From Mixta mediterraneensis (GTDB taxonomy: Bacteria; Pseudomonadota; Gammaproteobacteria; Enterobacterales; Enterobacteriaceae): a DNA stretch of 58,961 nt. Positions within the stretch are counted from its first letter, which is position 1, and every line of letters starts with the position of its first letter. Both the position numbers and the translations under genes were made by a program. The stretch is from assembly GCF_014946725.1 (NCBI RefSeq), contig NZ_JACFXY010000016.1, positions 1 to 58,961 of the forward strand, written 5' to 3'. The notes under the pieces were generated by a model that was not told where the DNA came from, searched no databases, and was given only the letters and a program-made list of their open reading frames with translations. Shown here one piece after another: positions 43,918-52,271 of this stretch.

Positions 43918-44709
43918 TCAGCATGGATATTGATGATACCCCATTTCAGATGACAGCGTGCGTGCCGCACGGTGCAGCATTGCCACATAATCCTGTTTCG
44001 CATCGTCAGAAAAGCGAATGGTTGGGAAAGAGATGCTTAGCCCGGCAATAACCACGCCAAAACGATCAAACACCGGCACCGCGATACAGCGCAACCCTTC
44101 CTCCTGCTCTTCGTTGTCCTCACCAAAACCCTGCTCTTTTACCTGATCCAGCACTTCAAGTAAGGCCTCGGCACTGACGAGGGTATTCACAGTGCTGCGC
44201 TTAAACTCAACTTCACGCAAAATTTCCTTTACTTCGCTGCGATCGCGCCACGCCAGCAGCACTTTACCGATCGCAGTGGTGTGTAATGGATTACGGCGAC
44301 CGATACGCGAATACATGCGCAGATTGTATAAAGAATCGATTTTGTGGATGTAGACAATGCTGTCCTCTTCCAGCGCGCCAAGGTGAATTGTCTCTTTGGT
44401 CAGCCGCGACAATTCGCGCATCTGCACGTCTGCGCTGCGGATCAGATCAACATTTTGCAGCGCTTTAGCTCCCAGCTCAAACAGTTTAAGCGTCAGCGAA
44501 TACTTTTCGCTTTCCCCTTTCTGCGTCACGTAGCCGAGTGTTTTCATCGTTTGCAGGAAGCGATAAACGGTACTTTTTGACATCATCACACGCTGCGCGA
44601 GCTCTGTAATGCCGTGATCGCGTTCTTCACCGAGCGCCTGCAAAATGCCGAATACTTTCAATACTGAAGAAACCGAATCTGGCTGTTTGTCGTTATCACC
44701 TGAGGACAT
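43918..44709 (-). CDS. kdgR: Pectin-degradation/KDG regulator KdgR (IclR family)
   Basis: ATG 44709 (MSSGDNDKQPDSVSSVLKVFG) gives 263 residues, as in E. coli. The N-terminal winged helix has GITELAQRVMMSKSTVYRFLQTMKTLGYV. The C-terminal IclR effector domain binds 2-keto-3-deoxygluconate. It represses KDG uptake and, in plant pathogens such as Dickeya and Pectobacterium, pectinases. No target genes lie in this window. It is divergent from yebQ. Confidence 0.96.
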   Translation of the reverse strand: MSSGDNDKQPDSVSSVLKVFGILQALGEERDHGITELAQRVMMSKSTVYRFLQTMKTLGYVTQKGESEKYSLTLKLFELGAKALQNVDLIRSADVQMRELSRLTKETIHLGALEEDSIVYIHKIDSLYNLRMYSRIGRRNPLHTTAIGKVLLAWRDRSEVKEILREVEFKRSTVNTLVSAEALLEVLDQVKEQGFGEDNEEQEEGLRCIAVPVFDRFGVVIAGLSISFPTIRFSDDAKQDYVAMLHRAARTLSSEMGYHQYPC

Positions 44710-44906
44710 CACGCACCTGTCTAAACCTGTTTCAAAAAAAACGGAACGAGCGGCCAGTATAGTGTGATGCTCAATGCGGCGGCAATCGATTAAGTCATAA
44801 GACATATTTGAAGATACATTTCGTCACAAAACGCGGTGCTTTTTCACAGCAAATTCATTAGCATGGTGATATTCACCTACTTCACTTATTGGCACGACTC
44901 AGCCCT

Positions 44907-46280
44907 ATGACTCCTCCCCCTGTTCAAGATGGATTACCGGTTCCACAACGTTACGGTGCCATTCTTACTATTGCTTTGGGTATTACAATGGCGGTGCTGG
45001 ATGGCGCGATTGCTAATGTCGCGTTACCCACCATTTCCCGCGAATTGAATGCCAGCGCGGCTGAGTCGGTATGGATCGTCAATGCCTACCAGATCGCCAT
45101 TATCGTTTCGCTGCTGTCGCTGTCTTTTCTTGGCGATATGCTGGGCTATCGTCGCGTTTATCAGGCTGGTCTCGCTCTGTTTATCGTGACCTCTCTGTTT
45201 TGCGCCCTGTCTTCCACCCTGGATATGCTCACCTTCGCGCGCGTGCTACAAGGTTTTGGTGGCGCTGCGTTGATGAGCGTGAATACCGCACTGATACGTA
45301 TTATCTATCCCCAACGTCACCTTGGCCGCGGTATGGCGATCAATTCACTGATTGTGGCGGTTTTAACGGCGGCAGGGCCTACTGTTGCCGCCGTAATCCT
45401 GTCGGTAGCAAGCTGGAAATGGCTGTTTTTAATCAACGTGCCGCTAGGTGCGATTGCGTTGTGGTTCGCGCTGCGTTATCTGCCGGATAATCAGCAAAAG
45501 GCTAAATCGCAAAAATTCGATATTCCCAGCGCTATTATGAATGCCCTGTTCTTCGGTCTACTGATTTCAGCCCTAAGCGGTTTTTCACAGGGGCTGAGCC
45601 ATTTATTTATATTGAGGGAAGTTATCGCAGTGCTGATTCTCGGCTGGTTCTTTATTCGTCGCCAGCTCAGTATGCCCGTACCACTGCTGCCTGTAGATTT
45701 GCTACGTATTCCCATTTTTAGCTTGTCGCTGGGAACGTCAGTATGTTCATTTTGCGCGCAGATGCTGGCAATGGTTTCGCTGCCGTTTTTCCTGCAGGAT
45801 GTTTTGGGACGTGATGAAGTGGCAACCGGTTTGCTGCTCACGCCATGGCCGCTGGCAACCATGGTTTTTGCCCCGGTTGCAGGACGTCTGATTGGGCGTT
45901 TGCATGCCGGTTTATTAGGTGGAATTGGCTTAGCAATGTTCGCGGCTGGCTTGTTTCTTCTGGCAATGCTACCCTCGCAGCCACAGAACGGGGACATCAT
46001 CTGGCGTATGATGCTGTGCGGCGCGGGTTTCGGTCTGTTTCAGTCACCCAATAATCACACCATCATTACTTCCGCCCCGCCTAATCGCAGCGGTGCCGCC
46101 AGCGGGATGCTCGGTACGGCGCGTTTATTTGGCCAAAGCATGGTGGCGGCGTTAGTCGCACTGCTCTTTAACCTGTTTAATAACAATGGTACTCATGCAT
46201 CGCTGTTGCTCGCAGGGGCATTTTCCAGTGTAGCGGCAGTTAGTCTGACGCGCATGACGCAAAACCGCGTTAACAGCTAA
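44907..46280 (+). CDS. yebQ: DHA2-type MFS transporter YebQ
   Basis: ATG 44907 gives 457 residues, the E. coli length. The 14-helix drug/H+ antiporter layout begins with ITMAVLDGAIANVALPTISREL (motif D1). SFLGDMLGYRRVYQ is the loop A region, and RVLQGFGGAALMS is motif B. Substrate unknown. It is divergent from kdgR, as in E. coli, where it is a proposed KdgR-adjacent transporter. Confidence 0.92.
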   Translation: MTPPPVQDGLPVPQRYGAILTIALGITMAVLDGAIANVALPTISRELNASAAESVWIVNAYQIAIIVSLLSLSFLGDMLGYRRVYQAGLALFIVTSLFCALSSTLDMLTFARVLQGFGGAALMSVNTALIRIIYPQRHLGRGMAINSLIVAVLTAAGPTVAAVILSVASWKWLFLINVPLGAIALWFALRYLPDNQQKAKSQKFDIPSAIMNALFFGLLISALSGFSQGLSHLFILREVIAVLILGWFFIRRQLSMPVPLLPVDLLRIPIFSLSLGTSVCSFCAQMLAMVSLPFFLQDVLGRDEVATGLLLTPWPLATMVFAPVAGRLIGRLHAGLLGGIGLAMFAAGLFLLAMLPSQPQNGDIIWRMMLCGAGFGLFQSPNNHTIITSAPPNRSGAASGMLGTARLFGQSMVAALVALLFNLFNNNGTHASLLLAGAFSSVAAVSLTRMTQNRVNS

Positions 46281-46291
46281 TCAACTGGCAC

Positions 46292-46319
46292 AAAAAAGCG
46301 ACGTTTCCGTCGCTTTTTT
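46292..46319. terminator. Bidirectional terminator between yebQ and htpX
   Basis: AAAAAAGCGACG pairs with CGTCGCTTTTTT across a TTTC loop, between convergent genes. Confidence 0.9.
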
Positions 46320-46334
46320 ACTGCCTGTCACTGC

Positions 46335-47216
46335 TTACTTCAGATACTGACCGCTACGCAGCGCTTCAATACGCTTATCAAGCGGCGGGTGAGACATAAA
46401 CAGCTCACTAAATGACTTGCCTTTACCGTTGATGCAGAACGCCATCATGCTGCTGGGTTCCTGCGGTTCATAGCTGGTTTTCAGGCGCTGTAGCGCGGCA
46501 ATCATCTTCTCACGGCCAACCAGTCTGGCCGAGCCGGCGTCGGCGTGAAATTCACGATGACGTGAGAACCACATAGTAATGATGCTGGCGAGCACACCAA
46601 ATACCAGTTCCAGTACCATCGAAACGGCAAAATAGACCAGCGGATTGCCATTTCCGCTCTCTTCATCGTCACGGTTACCTGACATAAAACCGGCTGCAAT
46701 TTGTGCCAAAATACGCGAAACAAAGATGACAAAGGTGTTCACAATGCCCTGGATCAGGGTCATGGTGATCATGTCGCCATTGGCGATATGCGCGACTTCA
46801 TGGGCTAACACGGCTTCGGCTTCATCGCGGCTCATGTTTTGCAATAAACCGGTGGATACCGCAACCAGCGACGCATCACGACGTGCACCAGTAGCAAATG
46901 CGTTGATGTCTGGTGCGTGATAAATGGCAACCTGCGGCATCTTAATACCGACCTGCTGCGCCTGACGTCCAATGGTATTCATTAACCAACGCTCCGTTTC
47001 ATTGCGCGGTTGCTCAATGACCTCACCGCCGACTGAGCGCAACGCCATCCACTTCGACATCAGCAGTGAAACAAACGCACCGCCGAAGCCAAACAGGCCC
47101 GCCATAATCATCAGGCCCTGAACACTGCTTGACTGGATCCCTGTCAGGCTGAGAATCAGCCCGAATACCAACATCACAGCCAGGTTGGTCATCAGGAAAA
47201 GAGCAATACGCATCAT
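46335..47216 (-). CDS. htpX: Membrane zinc protease HtpX
   Basis: The 293 residues equal E. coli. The M48 zinc site HEVAH (H139, E140, H143) and the downstream E in REFHADAGSA are intact. Four hydrophobic segments place it in the inner membrane with a cytosolic active site. It removes damaged membrane proteins together with FtsH and is induced through CpxR in E. coli. Confidence 0.97.
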   Translation of the reverse strand: MMRIALFLMTNLAVMLVFGLILSLTGIQSSSVQGLMIMAGLFGFGGAFVSLLMSKWMALRSVGGEVIEQPRNETERWLMNTIGRQAQQVGIKMPQVAIYHAPDINAFATGARRDASLVAVSTGLLQNMSRDEAEAVLAHEVAHIANGDMITMTLIQGIVNTFVIFVSRILAQIAAGFMSGNRDDEESGNGNPLVYFAVSMVLELVFGVLASIITMWFSRHREFHADAGSARLVGREKMIAALQRLKTSYEPQEPSSMMAFCINGKGKSFSELFMSHPPLDKRIEALRSGQYLK

Positions 47217-47414
47217 AACGGTTAATCTTCCTCAGTAGTTCACGCGCTTATGCGCGGATATATATCCTATGAGCATTGCGCGGCTTTTCAAGCAAACTTA
47301 ACGTTTAAGTGCCTAAAAAGACATAACTTTACATTCAGTCACGCTTTAACCTGTCGGCACTATTTCACTCTGCTTAGCAACATTAATAAATGGCAAAGAC
47401 CGCCGGATTGCAGG

Positions 47415-47445
47415 CAAAAAAAAGCACCGCTGAACGGTGCTTTTT
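47415..47445 (-). terminator. Terminator after prc
   Basis: On the minus strand AGCACCG (47441-47435) pairs with CGGTGCT (47429-47423), followed by a T-run. Confidence 0.85.
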
Positions 47446-47460
47446 ACTGACGGTAGCCGC

Positions 47461-49506
47461 TTATTTAGCGCTGGCCGCTTGCGTTTCTGGCTGGGATTTA
47501 TCCAGCTGCGCAAGATCATGAGCGATCTTCACGGTTTCATCCAGATAAGGATCAGGCTCTTTATAATCTTTCGGCAAATCATCCAGGTTCTTCAGAGGTT
47601 TTTTGCCTTCAGCCTGATAACGCGCATTAATGCGTGCCAGACGTAATGCATCCTCTTCGTGATTCTCTTTCTCGCGTTGAGCAAGATTGAGCGACACCTG
47701 GTTGCGCTTGTCTTTCATCGCATTGAAACGCGCAATATCTTTCATGATGTACTGGAATTCACGATCCTGAGCGATACGCGCCGAATGATCTTTCGTCAGC
47801 TGCGGAACCAGCGGTTTTACATCGCCGGTTTTCACGTAAGTTGCTGCGTTAATGCTGTCCCACGGCAAGGCGTTATCTTCAAACTTCTCACCGGTTTCCG
47901 CTGCCTCGACGCCCGTTGGCATCAGCAGATCGGGCGTCACGCCTTTACGCTGCGTGCTACCACCGTTAATACGATAGAACTTCTGAATGGTGTACTGGAC
48001 CGAGCCCAGCGCAGGCCATTCCGGCCGCAGCATCTGATCGTAAATGCGGTTCAGCGAACGATACTGTTGCACCGTGCCTTTACCGAAGGTCGGTTCACCA
48101 ACGATCAATGCACGACCATAATCCTGCATTGCCGCAGCAAAGATCTCCGAGGCGGAGGCGCTAAAACGATCGACTAACACCACCAGCGGACCTTTGTAGT
48201 AAACAATGCCGTCGTTATCGCTGTCTTCTCGCACGCGACCATTGTTATCCCGTACCTGCACCACCGGGCCGCCTGGGATGAACAAACCTGATAATGACAC
48301 CGCTTCGGTCAACGCACCGCCGCCATTGGTCCGCAGATCGATAACGATGCTATCGACGTTCTGCTTCTGCAATTTTTGCAGCTGTACTTTAACGTCGTCC
48401 GTCAACCCTACGTAGAAGCCAGGAATATCCAGCACGCCGACTTTGGCTTTACCGACGTTATGCACCGACATCTTCACGGCACGATCCTCAAGGCGGATCT
48501 TTTCACGCGTCAGCGTCACGGTGCGCGTTTTCGTGCCTTTACCCGCTGGCAACACTTCCAGGCGAACCTTACTGCCTTTCGGGCCTTTAATTTTTGCTAC
48601 CACATCATCCAGACGCCAGCCAATCACATCTTCTATCGGCTTGCCCGGTTGACCAACGCCGACGATGCGATCGCCCACGTTAATAGATTTGCTCTTCGCT
48701 GCCGGCCCCCCTGCGACCATGGAGTTGATCACGGTATAATCCTCATCCATTTGCAGCACCGCACCGATACCTTCAAGCGACAGGCTCATTTCGGTATTGA
48801 ATTGCTCGGTGTTACGCGGCGATAAATAGTTAGTATGCGGATCAATTTCGTGGGCAAAAGCGTTCATTGCCAGCTGGAATACATCTTCGCTGTTGCTTTG
48901 AGCCAGACGGCGGATGGCAAAGTTATAGCGTTTAGTCAGGACTTCGCGGATCGCTTTTTCGTCTTTACCTGCCAGCTTAAGGCTCAGCTCATCGTATTTA
49001 ACCTTGGCATCCCACAGCGCGTTCAGCTCAGCCTGGTCTTTTGGCCAGGGCGCTTTAGCGCGGTCAATGTCAATGGTGTCATTACCGGAAAAATCCATCG
49101 GGCGATTCAGCACGCTCAGCGCATATTGATAGCGCTCAAAACGGCGTTTTTGCGCCAGATTATAGAGGTGATAAAACACGTCTAGCTTGCCGCTACGCAG
49201 TTCATCACCCAGCAGGGTTTTCTTGCTGGCAAACTGGGCAACATCAGACGCCAACAGCACGTTATGGCTGTAATCAAGCATATTCAGATAACGATCAAAA
49301 ATCCTGGCTGAAAAATCCTGATTCAGATCGAACTGCCGATAGTGCGAGCGGGTAAAACGTGAGGTAACGCGTTCGCTGACAGTCGGGTCTTGTGCATCTT
49401 CATGTAGCTGTGGGATTTGATCGGTGCGGGTAATGTTCTCTGCGCCAAAGGAAGGGCCTGACAACAGCAGGCCCGCAATAAGTCCAACTTTAAAAAGGGT
49501 GTTCAT
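47461..49506 (-). CDS. prc: Tail-specific periplasmic protease Prc
   Basis: ATG 49506 (MNTLFKVGLIAGLLLSGPSFGAEN) begins a signal peptide cut near FG-AEN and gives 681 residues (E. coli 682). A PDZ domain lies around 235-320 (SLSLEGIGAVLQMDEDYTVI). The S41 core has the serine in DRFSASASEIFAAA and the lysine in GEPTFGKGTVQQ. It degrades periplasmic proteins from their C-termini, including MepS with the adaptor NlpI. It lies immediately downstream of proQ, as in E. coli. Confidence 0.97.
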   Translation of the reverse strand: MNTLFKVGLIAGLLLSGPSFGAENITRTDQIPQLHEDAQDPTVSERVTSRFTRSHYRQFDLNQDFSARIFDRYLNMLDYSHNVLLASDVAQFASKKTLLGDELRSGKLDVFYHLYNLAQKRRFERYQYALSVLNRPMDFSGNDTIDIDRAKAPWPKDQAELNALWDAKVKYDELSLKLAGKDEKAIREVLTKRYNFAIRRLAQSNSEDVFQLAMNAFAHEIDPHTNYLSPRNTEQFNTEMSLSLEGIGAVLQMDEDYTVINSMVAGGPAAKSKSINVGDRIVGVGQPGKPIEDVIGWRLDDVVAKIKGPKGSKVRLEVLPAGKGTKTRTVTLTREKIRLEDRAVKMSVHNVGKAKVGVLDIPGFYVGLTDDVKVQLQKLQKQNVDSIVIDLRTNGGGALTEAVSLSGLFIPGGPVVQVRDNNGRVREDSDNDGIVYYKGPLVVLVDRFSASASEIFAAAMQDYGRALIVGEPTFGKGTVQQYRSLNRIYDQMLRPEWPALGSVQYTIQKFYRINGGSTQRKGVTPDLLMPTGVEAAETGEKFEDNALPWDSINAATYVKTGDVKPLVPQLTKDHSARIAQDREFQYIMKDIARFNAMKDKRNQVSLNLAQREKENHEEDALRLARINARYQAEGKKPLKNLDDLPKDYKEPDPYLDETVKIAHDLAQLDKSQPETQAASAK

Positions 49507-49525
49507 GCCGGGGTCAGCCTCCGTT

Positions 49526-50218
49526 TCAGAACTGTAAATGTTCTGCGCGCACAATCATTGCCATGCCGGAAGCGAGCTGCACCCGAACGCCGTCTTTTGA
49601 TACTTCAAGCACGGTAGCGTCCATTGCACTTTTGCCTGCTTTAACTTTAATACTCTGGCCGGGTTGCAAAGTTGAGGTATCAGTGATGGGTTTAGTCTGT
49701 GCCGGGCGGGGCGCTGGTTTGCGGCTCTGTGAGGCGGTAGCACGCTCAGTTTGCGGGCGCGGTTTACGCGCAGCTTCACCTTCTGCTGGCTTGCGAGGCG
49801 CGGGTTTCCGTGGACGACGTGGTGCTGCGCCCTCTTCACCTTCACCGGCTTCACGTCGGGCGGCTCGCTGCTGCTCACGCTGCGCCTGAACGCGCGCTTT
49901 CGCTTCTTCCAGTTGCTTACGCGCATGCTCTACGTGCTGTTCATCCAGCACGCCACTGGCATTGCCGTCAAGGTCAACACGCGTCGCGCCGGCTTTGATG
50001 CCGTACAAATAACGCCAGCTGGAGGTATAAAGACGCAGCGCTGAACGCAACTGAGTTTTGCTCAGGCCCATTTCGCCTTGAACACGCTCGACCAGATCCT
50101 GAAAGATGCCGATTTTGAGCGGGCGCGCTTCACCTTCAGCGCTAAAGCAGTGCGGAAAGCGCTCCGCCAGAAAGCTAATGACTTCTTTACTGCTATTCAA
50201 CTTAGGTTGATTTTCCAT
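49526..50218 (-). CDS. proQ: RNA chaperone ProQ
   Basis: The protein has 230 residues (E. coli 232). The N-terminal FinO/ProQ RNA-binding domain (1-~125) is followed by a Lys/Arg/Pro/Ala-rich linker (~125-180) and a small C-terminal Tudor-like domain (TLQPGQSIKVKAGKSAMDATVLEVSKDGV). It binds structured sRNAs and mRNA 3' ends and affects ProP osmotransport. It forms the proQ-prc operon with a 19-bp gap. Confidence 0.97.
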   Translation of the reverse strand: MENQPKLNSSKEVISFLAERFPHCFSAEGEARPLKIGIFQDLVERVQGEMGLSKTQLRSALRLYTSSWRYLYGIKAGATRVDLDGNASGVLDEQHVEHARKQLEEAKARVQAQREQQRAARREAGEGEEGAAPRRPRKPAPRKPAEGEAARKPRPQTERATASQSRKPAPRPAQTKPITDTSTLQPGQSIKVKAGKSAMDATVLEVSKDGVRVQLASGMAMIVRAEHLQF

Positions 50219-50314
50219 GAAATTTCCTGATTACAACGGGTTTGCCGACCAGAGCAGGCATGAACAGGCGACATTATAATGACAACATCGCTAAATGCCA
50301 TGTGATCCAGCCGA

Positions 50315-50815
50315 TTAGCTGCGCGTCAGATGCAGATATTTTTCTAAATCGCTGCCCGCAAGCACTTCGCAAAGCCCATCAGTAAGGGTGACTAACCCCG
50401 CTTCGTCATCGCTATCAAAGCGATCGTATTCAATACTGTCAATATCAAGTACACCAACCACAGTGCCATTCACTTTCAGAGGAATCACAATCTCTGCGTT
50501 GCTGGCGGCGTCACAGGCGATATGGCCAGGGAAGGCGTGCACATTATCAATGCGTTGCACTTTATCTTCAGCCAATGCCGTACCACAAACCCCTTTGCCT
50601 ACGGGAATACGTACGCAGGCAATTTTGCCCTGAAACGGCCCCAGCACTAAGGTATCAGCTTCCGTCAGCAGATAGAAACCTGCCCAGTTGACCCCTTCAA
50701 GACGTTCATACAGCAGCGCGCTAAAATTACCCATCGCGGCGAGGAACGCCGTTTCTCCTGCCAGTAAGGCGCGCATATCGCGATTCAAATCGGCGTAAAA
50801 GGCACTTTTGTTCAT
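50315..50815 (-). CDS. msrC: Free methionine-(R)-sulfoxide reductase MsrC
   Basis: This 166-residue GAF-domain protein (E. coli YebR/fRMsr) has the three redox cysteines C67, C77 and C101 in KIACVRIPVGKGVCGTA and HIACDAASNAEIV. The acidic substrate residues DIDSIEYDRF are present. It reduces free, not protein-bound, methionine-(R)-sulfoxide with thioredoxin. It is divergent from letA. Confidence 0.95.
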   Translation of the reverse strand: MNKSAFYADLNRDMRALLAGETAFLAAMGNFSALLYERLEGVNWAGFYLLTEADTLVLGPFQGKIACVRIPVGKGVCGTALAEDKVQRIDNVHAFPGHIACDAASNAEIVIPLKVNGTVVGVLDIDSIEYDRFDSDDEAGLVTLTDGLCEVLAGSDLEKYLHLTRS

Positions 50816-50948
50816 TATTCAACCGTTACCAATGACAACTGAGCAAATTAACGTTCGCTCGTTAAAAATAAGCACTAAATATCCAGAGCGACAAGGTGAA
50901 TCATAGCGTTAGTTGCTATACCCTTAGCAATCTGTGGATCGAAGCGTG

Positions 50949-52271
50949 ATGCCTGTAACCGGCACACAGGCAACGTCTAAACGACCGATAGGTGTCACGA
51001 ACGATGAACAAAAATTGTCTCACTCTATGAAAATTCACGCTATCAGCCAGGCATTGCCTCACGCACGTTATCAGCGTTGTCCGCAATGCGATACCCTTTT
51101 TTCCTTACCGGATGTGAAATCGCATCAGTCCGCCTATTGTCCCCGTTGTAACGCGCAGATTATAAGCGGACGGGACTGGTCAATGACGCGCTTAATGGCG
51201 ATGGCCGCCACCATGATGGTGTTAATGCCCATCGCGTTTAGCCTGCCTTTGGTGGATATTCGCCTGCTCGGTATGCGTATTGACGCCAACCTTCTCGAAG
51301 GCGTGATCCAAATGACGAAGCAAGGTAACGCGCTGACCGCATCAATGGTCGCCTTTTGCACCATTGGCGCCCCGGTCACGCTGGTTGCCGGCATTTGCTA
51401 TCTGGGTATCGGACATCGTTTAGGCATGAACCTGCGCCCCGCTTTGCTGATGCTGGAAAAGCTTAAGGAGTGGGTGATGCTGGATATTTATCTGATCGGC
51501 ATCGCTGTTGCGTCAATTAAAGTTCAGGATTACGCCACGCTTGAGACTGGCTATGGTCTGGTGGCATATATTGCGTTGACGCTATTAAGTTTATTGACGC
51601 TGATTCATCTCAATATTGAGCAACTGTGGGATCACTTTTATCCACAGCAGCCTGATAATGCCGCTCGTGATAAACTTCAGGTCTGCCTCAATTGCCACAA
51701 TACCGGCATGCCAGACGCACGAGGGCGCTGCCCACGCTGCCATACGCCGCTCGACCTCCGGCGTCGTCACAGTTTGCAAAAATCCTGGTCTGCGCTCATT
51801 GCCTCAATCGTACTGCTTATTCCGGCTAATTTACTGCCCATTTCCATTGTTTACGTCAATGGCGCACGGCGCGAAGACACCATTTTTTCCGGCATTCTGT
51901 CATTAGCCTCTGGCAATATTCCGGTCGCCGCTGTCGTGTTTATTGCCAGTATTCTGGTGCCCTTCACCAAGATATTAGTGATGCTAACGCTGCTGCTCAG
52001 CATTCATTTCCGCTGTGAACAGGGTTTAAAAACCCGCATCCGGCTGCTGCGTGTGGTGTCCTGGGTGGGACGCTGGTCGATGCTGGATTTATTCGTCATT
52101 TCATTAACCATGTCGTTGGTCAATCGCGATCAACTACTGGCTTTTACCATGGGACCGGCCGCTTTATATTTTGGCGCAGCCGTAATCCTCACCATTATGG
52201 CTGTTGAATGTCTAGACAGCCGCCTGCTCTGGGATGCACATGCAACAGGAAACGCCGACTACACCGACTAA
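50949..52271 (+). CDS. letA: Lipid-transport membrane protein LetA (YebS)
   Basis: I choose ATG 50949 (440 residues). GTG 50934 and ATG 51027 (414 residues, nearer the conserved region) are alternatives, and no start has a strong ribosome site. Two zinc-ribbon-like pairs are visible: CPQCD with YCPRC, and CLNCH with CPRCH. Each is followed by a four-helix PqiA-type membrane domain. It is the inner-membrane partner of the LetB tunnel, moving lipids between membranes. letB overlaps its end by 32 bp. Confidence 0.92.
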   Translation: MPVTGTQATSKRPIGVTNDEQKLSHSMKIHAISQALPHARYQRCPQCDTLFSLPDVKSHQSAYCPRCNAQIISGRDWSMTRLMAMAATMMVLMPIAFSLPLVDIRLLGMRIDANLLEGVIQMTKQGNALTASMVAFCTIGAPVTLVAGICYLGIGHRLGMNLRPALLMLEKLKEWVMLDIYLIGIAVASIKVQDYATLETGYGLVAYIALTLLSLLTLIHLNIEQLWDHFYPQQPDNAARDKLQVCLNCHNTGMPDARGRCPRCHTPLDLRRRHSLQKSWSALIASIVLLIPANLLPISIVYVNGARREDTIFSGILSLASGNIPVAAVVFIASILVPFTKILVMLTLLLSIHFRCEQGLKTRIRLLRVVSWVGRWSMLDLFVISLTMSLVNRDQLLAFTMGPAALYFGAAVILTIMAVECLDSRLLWDAHATGNADYTD